This document shows positions 7,154 through 13,112 of a stretch of DNA of 15,100 nucleotides, one piece after another. Numbering within the stretch: position 1 is the first letter of the stretch; each line of letters starts with the position of its first letter. The stretch spans positions 1-15,100 of the forward strand of contig DASPKO010000078.1 in assembly GCA_035628055.1 (NCBI GenBank). Direction: 5' to 3'. Source of the stretch: DASPKO01 sp035628055. GTDB lineage: Bacteria > Planctomycetota > Phycisphaerae > Phycisphaerales > UBA1924. The translations under genes and the position numbers were made by a program. The notes beneath the pieces are model-generated. The model searched no databases, had not been told where the DNA came from, and was given only the letters and a program-made list of their open reading frames with translations.

Positions 7154-9016
7154 GTGGAGCGCTTCGCCCGCCTGTACGACGAGCTGGACGCGACGACGCG
7201 GACGAGCGAGAAGCTCGCGGCGCTGGAGCGGTACTTCCGCGAGGCGCCCCCCGCCGACGCGGCCTGGGCGCTCTTCTTTCTTTCGGGCGGGCGGCTCAAG
7301 CGGGCCGTCAACGCCACGCTGCTCCGTGACCTGGCGGCCGAGGTCAGCGGCTTTCCCGCGTGGATGCTCGACGAGTGCTACAGCGCCGTGGGCGACCTGA
7401 GCGAGACCATCGCGCTCATCGTGCCCCCGCACCCGACGGGCACGAGCCTGGCGCTGCACGAGGTGGTGCAGCGGTGGCTGCTCCCGCTGCAGCGCGCGGG
7501 TGAGGCGGAGAAGCGGCGGATCCTGCCCGAGGTCTGGGCGCAGACCGACGCCCGCCAGCGCCTGGCCTTCCACAAGCTCATCAGCGGGACCTTCCGGGTG
7601 GGCGCGGCCCGCCGGCTGGTGGTGCGGGCACTGGCGGCGGTCGCTTCGGAGCGCGCGCCGGGGCAGCCGCCGCTCGACCCGGCCGTCATGGAGCATCGCC
7701 TGCTGGGCTCGTGGGAGCCGACGCCCGAGGGGTTCACCTCGCTGATCACTCCGGGTGACGGCGACGCCGCCCGCGACCGGCTCTTCCCCTTCTGCCTGGC
7801 GAGCCAGCTCAACGAGAACCCCGCGCAGGTGCTGGGCGACATCTCGGCCTGGCAGCTCGAATACAAGTGGGACGGGACGCGGGCCCAGCTCATCCGCCGG
7901 CACGACGGCGCGGCGATGATCTGGTCGCGGGGGGAGGAGCTGGTCACCCATCAGTTTCCCGAGGTCGCCGCCGCGGCCCTGCTGCTTGATCCCGGCACGG
8001 TGCTCGACGGCGAGATCCTGCTCTGGCAGGGGCCCGAGTTCTCGGAGGGGGGTCGTCCCCGGCCCTTCTCGGAGCTGCAGCGCCGGCTCGGACGGAAGGA
8101 CCCGGTGGCTGCCGGGCTGGTGCCGGGGGCGGAGCGGCCAGGTCCGGGCACGAGCGGGCACGGGGAGGGGCAGCTCCGGCTCTTTGGCGACCGCGCGGAA
8201 CGGCCGGGGCGGCCGCGCCGGCGGGGCGCGAGCGGGCTCGGGGCCGGGACGGGCGCGCCGGCCCGCGGCGTGGTCTTCATGGCGTACGACGTGCTTCAGC
8301 ACCACGGCGCGGACGTCCGCCAGCTCGCGCTCGCCGAGCGGCGCTTGCTGCTCGAGCGCGTGCTGAGCGGCGCGCGCGCCCGGCACGCCGGCTCCGGCCT
8401 GCCGGGAGAACCCGCGCTGCGGCTCTCCCCGGTGGCGCCGGCGGCAAGCTGGGAAGAGGCCGCCGCCCTGCGCACCGCCGCACGCCGGCTCGGCGTGGAG
8501 GGCCTGATGCTCAAGCCGCGGGAATCGGTCTACGGCGTGGGACGGGCCCGGTCCGGTCCCGGGGGGGCGGGCTGGTGGAAGTGGAAGATCGATCCCTTCT
8601 CGGTCGACGCGGTGCTGCTGTACGCGCAGCCCGGCACGGGCAAGCGCGCGAGCATCTATTCCGACCAGACCTTTGCCCTCTGGTCGGATGGCCCGAGCGC
8701 CCCCGCCCGGGAGCTGGTCCCCTTCGCCAAGGCGTATTCAGGCCTGACCGACGAGGAGCTGCGCCGCGTCGATTCCTTCGTGCGCCGCAACACGGTGCAG
8801 AAGCACGGGCCGGTGCGGATGGTGCGGCCCGCCCTGGTCTTCGAGATCGCCTTCGAGGACATCCGCCCGTCCACCCGGCACCGGTCGGGGATCGCGGTCA
8901 GGTTCCCGCGCATCGCCCGCTGGCGCCAGGACAAAGAGCCCGAGGAGGCGGACACGCTCGCCGCGCTGCGCGAGCTCCTGCGGGCCCGTGAGGCGGCGCT
9001 GGAGGCCCGGTCGTGA
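7154..9016 (+). CDS. ATP-dependent DNA ligase of the ligase/helicase/exonuclease repair cluster (620 aa)
   Basis: The enzyme seals DNA nicks using ATP. An N-terminal helical DNA-binding domain (about 1-200) precedes the nucleotidyltransferase core: motif I YKWDG with the adenylated lysine K238, motif III LDGEI (284-288), motif IIIa FMAYDV (375-380), motif IV EGLMLK (449-454), motif V WWKWKID (474-480). An OB-fold domain follows, ending in the conserved RFPRIARWR (583-591). The frame has no usable start further upstream that avoids overlap with the exonuclease gene. GTG 7154, one base after the exonuclease stop, gives a full N-terminus (MERFARLYDELD). Residues about 322-371 are a Gly/Pro/Arg insertion between motifs III and IIIa that such ligases normally lack. 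It contains QLRLF (340-344), a match to the beta-clamp binding peptide. Without it the length would fit the family. The stop overlaps the helicase start by 4 bp. Confidence 0.95.
   Translation: MERFARLYDELDATTRTSEKLAALERYFREAPPADAAWALFFLSGGRLKRAVNATLLRDLAAEVSGFPAWMLDECYSAVGDLSETIALIVPPHPTGTSLALHEVVQRWLLPLQRAGEAEKRRILPEVWAQTDARQRLAFHKLISGTFRVGAARRLVVRALAAVASERAPGQPPLDPAVMEHRLLGSWEPTPEGFTSLITPGDGDAARDRLFPFCLASQLNENPAQVLGDISAWQLEYKWDGTRAQLIRRHDGAAMIWSRGEELVTHQFPEVAAAALLLDPGTVLDGEILLWQGPEFSEGGRPRPFSELQRRLGRKDPVAAGLVPGAERPGPGTSGHGEGQLRLFGDRAERPGRPRRRGASGLGAGTGAPARGVVFMAYDVLQHHGADVRQLALAERRLLLERVLSGARARHAGSGLPGEPALRLSPVAPAASWEEAAALRTAARRLGVEGLMLKPRESVYGVGRARSGPGGAGWWKWKIDPFSVDAVLLYAQPGTGKRASIYSDQTFALWSDGPSAPARELVPFAKAYSGLTDEELRRVDSFVRRNTVQKHGPVRMVRPALVFEIAFEDIRPSTRHRSGIAVRFPRIARWRQDKEPEEADTLAALRELLRAREAALEARS
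9001..9005 (+). promoter_or_regulatory. Shine-Dalgarno GGAGG for the helicase gene
   Basis: GGAGG lies inside the last ligase codons, 7 nt before the GTG at 9013. It supports that start and the 4-bp GTGA overlap between ligase stop and helicase start, an arrangement typical of translational coupling. Confidence 0.7.
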
Positions 9017-11874
9017 CCCGGGGGACGGCGCGCGTGCTCGCGTGGTTCGCGGACCAGGGCTGGACGCCCTTCGAGTTCCAGCGCGCCGCGTGGGAGGCGT
9101 TTGCACGCGGCGAGTCCGGGCTGATCAACGCGCCCACGGGCGTGGGCAAGACGCTGGCGGCCCTCGGCGGGCCGCTGGCGACGTGGATGGACGCGCCCGA
9201 TCCCGGGCCGCCGGGCGCCGGGCCTGGCGGGACGGGGGGTGAGGTCCGGCCCGAGGTCGCGCCCGAGCCGGTGCGCGGCACCGCGGGCGAGCGGGCGCGC
9301 CGGGGGCGCGCCCAGACGGCCCCGCTCTACCTGCTCTGGCTCACCCCCATGCGTGCCCTGGCGAACGACTCGGCGCAGTCGATCGCCCACGCCGTCAAGG
9401 GGCTGGGCCTGGGCGCGCGCTGGAGCGTCGAGACCCGCACCGGGGACACCTCGGCCACGCTGCGCGCCCGGCAGAAGGAGCGGCTGCCGACGTGCCTGCT
9501 GACGACCCCCGAGAGCCTTTCGCTCCTGCTCTCGTACCCGGACGCGCGCGAGCGCCTGGCGAGCGTGCGGGCCGTGGTGGTGGACGAGTGGCATGAGCTG
9601 ATGGGCACCAAGCGCGGCACGCAGACCGAGCTGGCGCTGGCGCGGCTGCGAGCGTTCGCCCCCGGATTGCGCGTCTGGGGGTTGTCGGCGACGCTGGGCA
9701 ACCTGGGCCAGGCGATGGACGTGCTCATGGGCCGTCCCGGGATTGGCACGCTGGTTCGCGGCGTCGTGCCCAAGGACGTGCGCGTCGAGACGGTCCTGCC
9801 CGACGACATCCAGCGGTTCCCGTGGGCGGGGCACCTCGGGCTCAAGCTGCTCGACAAGGTGCTCGCGGCGATCGAGGGACGGCTGGACCTGGCGACGGGA
9901 GCGGTGACGCCGGCGGAGGCGGTTGCCGACGGGACCGCCGCCGCGACCGGCGCGTCCGCACCCGCGCCGCGCTCGACGCTCCTGTTCACCAACACCCGGT
10001 CGCAGGCGGAGAACTGGTTCCGCGCGATCGTGACGTCGCGCCCGGAATGGGTCAAGGCCGGGGCGGTGGCGATCCATCACGGCTCGCTCGACCGGGGGCT
10101 GCGCGAGCGCGTGGAGGATCGGCTGCGGGCCGGCCAGGCCAAGGTGGTGGTGTGCACCTCGAGTCTCGACCTGGGCGTGGACTTCTCGCCCGTGGACCAG
10201 GTGATCCAGGTCGGGAGTCCCAAGGGCGTGGCCCGGCTGCTGCAGCGGGCCGGACGGAGCGGGCACCGACCCGGCGCCCCCAGCCGCGTGACCTGCGTTC
10301 CCACGCACGCGCTCGAGCTCATCGAGTTCGCGGCGGCGCGCGAGGCGATCGCCCGGGGCGAGATGGAGGCCCGCGAGCCGCTGGCCAGGCCGCTCGACGT
10401 CCTGGTGCAGCACCTGGTGACGGTGGCCGCGGGCGGCGGGTTCCGGGCCGGGGAGCTGCTCGAAGAGGTCCGCGGGACCTACGCCTATCGCGATCTGAGC
10501 CAGGAGCAGTGGTCCTGGTGCGTGGACTTCGTGGTGCGCGGGGGACCGGCGCTGACGGCCTATCCGCGCTACTGCCGGGTGGCCCCGGCGCTCGTGCGGG
10601 CCGCGCCGCCCGCCGTGGCCGCGGGGCAGGGGCCGTGCCCGCCCGCGCCGGCGCTCCCCTCCGAGGCCGGCGATGGGAACGGGCCGCTCTACACCGTCGC
10701 CTCGCCGGCGATCGCGCGCCTGCATCGCTTTTCGATCGGCACCATCACCAGCGCGACGAGCATGGTCGTGAAGCTGGGCACGCGCACGCTGGGGACCATC
10801 GAAGAATCGTTCATCGGGCGCCTGGCGCCCGGCGACAAGTTCGTCTTCGCCGGCCGGTTTCTCGAGCTGGTGCGGGTGCGCGGGCTTATCGCCTCGGCCC
10901 GCAAGGCCAAGGGGCCGGGGGGCGCGGTGCCGACGTGGGACGGCGGCAAGATGCCCCTCTCCACGCAACTGGCCGACGCGGTGCGCCGGCGCATGGACGA
11001 GGCCCGCGACGATGTGTATGCCAGCCCGGAGATGCGGTCCGTCAGGCCCCTGCTGGAAGTGCAGCGGCGCTGGTCGCATCTCCCGGGCCCGGGCGAGCTG
11101 CTGATCGAGCGCGTGCGCACCCGCGACGGGCGTCACCTGTATCTGTTCCCGTTCGAGGGGCGGCTGGTGCACGAGGGGCTGGCGGCGCTCCTGGCCTACC
11201 GCCTGGCGGCGCGCCGGCCGATGTCCGTCACGTCCACCGCCAACGACTACGGGATGGAGCTGCTGCTGGCCGCGCGCGCCCCGGAAGACGAGTGGGAGAT
11301 CGACCCCTTCACGCTCGACGAGGCCGGGTGGCGGCGCGTGCTCTCGACGGAGCGGCTGGTGGAGGACCTGCTCGAGTGCCTGGGCGCCACGCGGCTGGCG
11401 CGCCGGCGTTTCCGCGATATCGCCCGGATCGCCGGGCTGGTGGTGCAGGGCTTCCCGGGCGCCCCGCGCCCGGTGCGCCACCTTCAGGCCTCGAGCGAGC
11501 TCTTCTTCGACGTCTTCACCCAGTTCGACCCGGAGAACATGCTGCTGGACCAGGCCCGGCGCGAGGTTCTCCAGGAGCAGCTCGAGGTGCGGCGCATGGT
11601 CCGGGCGCTGGAGCGGATCGCCGGGTGGAAGATCGTGATCTTCGACCCGCCGCAGATCTCCCCCCTGGCCTTCCCGGTCTTCGCGGACCGCCTGCGCGAG
11701 AACCACGTCTCGACGGAGAAATGGGCGGACCGTGTGGCAAAGATGGTCCTGCGCCTGGAGGCCGAGGCCGACCGGGCACCGGCGGGCGTTCCCAGACCGG
11801 CGCGCTCGCGCCGCCGCCCCGGGGTGGCCAGGGGCGCGGTGCCAGGGCCGCCCGCTCCGGACGCCGGATCGTGA
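9013..11874 (+). CDS. Ligase-associated DEXH-box helicase, Lhr-core type (953 aa)
   Basis: This superfamily 2 helicase belongs to the Lhr-core class. A Pseudomonas putida relative is reported to be an ATP-driven 3'-5' DNA translocase. Motifs in order: motif I PTGVGKT (41-47), Ia TPMRAL (111-116), Ic TTPESL (164-169), II DEWH (191-194), III SATL (225-228), IV LLFTNTRSQAE (323-333), HHGSL (355-359), V SSLDLGVDF (383-391), VI QRAGRSGHRPG (411-421). These are followed by the winged-helix and C-terminal core domains (for example LFPFEGRLVHEG, 711-722). At 953 residues it is longer than the roughly 800-850 usual for the cluster's helicase. The excess is in low-complexity loops at about 60-103, 296-319 and 524-558, and in a tail after 918. 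GTG 9013 overlaps the ligase stop and has a good Shine-Dalgarno. pdeM follows after 33 bp. Confidence 0.95.
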   Translation: MTRGTARVLAWFADQGWTPFEFQRAAWEAFARGESGLINAPTGVGKTLAALGGPLATWMDAPDPGPPGAGPGGTGGEVRPEVAPEPVRGTAGERARRGRAQTAPLYLLWLTPMRALANDSAQSIAHAVKGLGLGARWSVETRTGDTSATLRARQKERLPTCLLTTPESLSLLLSYPDARERLASVRAVVVDEWHELMGTKRGTQTELALARLRAFAPGLRVWGLSATLGNLGQAMDVLMGRPGIGTLVRGVVPKDVRVETVLPDDIQRFPWAGHLGLKLLDKVLAAIEGRLDLATGAVTPAEAVADGTAAATGASAPAPRSTLLFTNTRSQAENWFRAIVTSRPEWVKAGAVAIHHGSLDRGLRERVEDRLRAGQAKVVVCTSSLDLGVDFSPVDQVIQVGSPKGVARLLQRAGRSGHRPGAPSRVTCVPTHALELIEFAAAREAIARGEMEAREPLARPLDVLVQHLVTVAAGGGFRAGELLEEVRGTYAYRDLSQEQWSWCVDFVVRGGPALTAYPRYCRVAPALVRAAPPAVAAGQGPCPPAPALPSEAGDGNGPLYTVASPAIARLHRFSIGTITSATSMVVKLGTRTLGTIEESFIGRLAPGDKFVFAGRFLELVRVRGLIASARKAKGPGGAVPTWDGGKMPLSTQLADAVRRRMDEARDDVYASPEMRSVRPLLEVQRRWSHLPGPGELLIERVRTRDGRHLYLFPFEGRLVHEGLAALLAYRLAARRPMSVTSTANDYGMELLLAARAPEDEWEIDPFTLDEAGWRRVLSTERLVEDLLECLGATRLARRRFRDIARIAGLVVQGFPGAPRPVRHLQASSELFFDVFTQFDPENMLLDQARREVLQEQLEVRRMVRALERIAGWKIVIFDPPQISPLAFPVFADRLRENHVSTEKWADRVAKMVLRLEAEADRAPAGVPRPARSRRRPGVARGAVPGPPAPDAGS

Positions 11875-11893
11875 CGCGCCCGGGCGTGCGGAT

Positions 11894-11901
11894 GGAGGAG
11901 G
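11894..11901 (+). promoter_or_regulatory. Shine-Dalgarno GGAGGAGG for pdeM
   Basis: GGAGGAGG ends 6 nt before the ATG at 11908, the strongest ribosome-binding site in the window. It decides the start. An ATG at 11892 that overlaps it is in another frame. Confidence 0.75.
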
Positions 11902-11907
11902 CCCGCG

Positions 11908-12603
11908 ATGAGCGCTGGCATCGAGATTCCCTGGGCGGGCGAGCTCTGGAGGCTCCTGCCGGAGAAGGCGGTCTGGTGGCCTCGCGCCGCGACCCTGCTC
12001 CTCTCCGACCTGCACCTGGGCAAGGCCTCGGCATTCCGCGCCGCCGGCCTGCCCGTGCCCGAGGGAACCACCGCCGCCGACCTGGCCCGGCTCGACCGCC
12101 TGCTCGCCGCGTTCGGGCCTGAGCGGCTGCTCCTGCTGGGCGACCTGCTCCACGCACGCTCCGGCCGCTCGGAGGAAACCATGTCGGCCGTGGCGGACTG
12201 GCGCGACCGCCATCGCGAGCTGGACATCCTGCTGGTGCGCGGCAACCATGATCGGGCGGCGGGCGACCCGCCCGCGGCGTGGGGCTTCCGATGCGTGCAC
12301 GAGCCCCTGCTCGAAGGCGGCCTGGCGTTCGCGCACGACGCCTGCGACCCGCCCGCCGGAGCCCATGCCGTCCTCGCCGGGCACCTGCACCCGGTCGTCG
12401 CGATGGCCCCGATCCGCGGCAGCGGGGTGAAGGGGGCGCGGGCGCCGTGCTTCTGGCTCCGGCCCCACTGCCTGGTGCTCCCCGCCTTCGGCTCGTTCAC
12501 CGGCGGGCTGGTCATCACGCCCGCGGCGGGCGACACGGTCTTTGTGATCGGCGACGGGGCCGTGGTCCGAGTGGCGGCCCGGGTCTCCGCCGCGCGGCAC
12601 TGA
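11908..12603 (+). CDS. pdeM: Ligase-associated metallophosphoesterase nuclease PdeM/MPE (231 aa)
   Basis: This is the fourth member of the repair cluster, a calcineurin-like metallophosphoesterase. A P. putida homologue is reported to be a manganese-dependent DNA endonuclease. All metal and catalytic motifs are present: SDLHLGK (33-39, D34 and H36), LLGDLLH (76-82, D79), GNHD (112-115), FAHD (141-144, H143) and AGHLHP (157-162, H159 and H161). The length matches the family and the protein looks complete and cytoplasmic. It starts 33 bp after the helicase stop, so it belongs to the same operon, and its ATG has a strong Shine-Dalgarno. It probably nicks or trims DNA opened by the helicase before the ligase seals it. 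That order of action is inferred from the known activities of the family, not from the sequence. Confidence 0.94.
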   Translation: MSAGIEIPWAGELWRLLPEKAVWWPRAATLLLSDLHLGKASAFRAAGLPVPEGTTAADLARLDRLLAAFGPERLLLLGDLLHARSGRSEETMSAVADWRDRHRELDILLVRGNHDRAAGDPPAAWGFRCVHEPLLEGGLAFAHDACDPPAGAHAVLAGHLHPVVAMAPIRGSGVKGARAPCFWLRPHCLVLPAFGSFTGGLVITPAAGDTVFVIGDGAVVRVAARVSAARH

Positions 12604-12621
12604 CCGGCTTTCCGTCCCAGT

Positions 12622-12972
12622 GTGGCGTCCGACCCGGGGGCGCGGCAAGCTGAGCACGTGGTTGCCGCTCTCGACCGACGCGACCGGCTCATCTGCTCGG
12701 CCTGCGCCTATCCGCTGGCCGGGCTCCGCCGGCGCGGCCTGTGCCCGGAATGCGGGGCGGCCTACGACGTCGATCGCCCGCTCCGCCGGCACCGCACGCG
12801 CGACCTGGCCAGGGCCTACGCCCGGCATGGACCGCGGTGGGCCCTGTCGCGCTTCGCCATGACGCCGCGCACGGCGGCGATCCTGCTGCTCGTGGTCGGC
12901 AACGCGGCGGTCTTGGCCGGGCTGGCCTGGTGGGCGTGGGAGACCTTCGAGCGAGCGATCGGGCGGGACTAG
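12622..12972 (+). CDS. Zinc-ribbon protein with one C-terminal membrane helix (116 aa)
   Basis: The motif CSACAYPLAGL...CPECG (C25, C28, C41, C44) forms a four-cysteine zinc ribbon. A basic stretch (52-68) and one hydrophobic helix (about 84-106) follow, then a short tail. Proteins with 'CxxCxYxLxGL...CPECG' plus membrane helices are common in planctomycetes and mostly have no known function. The start is uncertain: GTG 12622 gives 116 residues, and an in-frame GTG at 12658 would give 104. Neither has a clear Shine-Dalgarno. It begins 18 bp after pdeM on the same strand, so it may be the last gene of the repair operon, but no functional link is visible in the protein itself. Confidence 0.75.
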   Translation: MASDPGARQAEHVVAALDRRDRLICSACAYPLAGLRRRGLCPECGAAYDVDRPLRRHRTRDLARAYARHGPRWALSRFAMTPRTAAILLLVVGNAAVLAGLAWWAWETFERAIGRD

Positions 12973-13046
12973 CAAAGAGACATCGCCGCCGACACTCCGG
13001 CGCCCGGCGCAGAAGAAACCCCGCCGGCGCTACCATGGACACCGCC

Positions 13047-13061
13047 TCACCGTCGCGGTGA
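13047..13061. repeat. Small inverted repeat in the gap before lepA
   Basis: TCACCG (13047-13052) and CGGTGA (13056-13061) form a perfect 6-bp stem with a 3-nt loop within the 140-bp non-coding gap at 12973-13112. No T-run follows. The gap must also hold the lepA promoter if lepA is transcribed alone, but I see no convincing -35/-10 pair (TACCAT at 13031-13036 is the nearest -10-like string). Confidence 0.25.
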
Positions 13062-13112
13062 TGCCGCGGCCCAGCCCCGCCCGCCGTCCTGCCCGCCCCT
13101 CCGACAGCACCC

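Noticed and set aside
5923..7317. Long upstream extension of the SemiSWEET-like frame (552 codons in total)
   Set aside because: Everything before the ATG at 5922 is antisense to the exonuclease and ligase genes. Only the last 87 codons resemble a protein family.
8656..12975. A 1439-codon open frame on the minus strand opposite the helicase, pdeM and zinc-ribbon genes
   Set aside because: It is the antisense of four well-identified genes. Its product is a monotonous Arg/Pro/Gly/His/Ala mixture without any domain, as expected in very GC-rich DNA.
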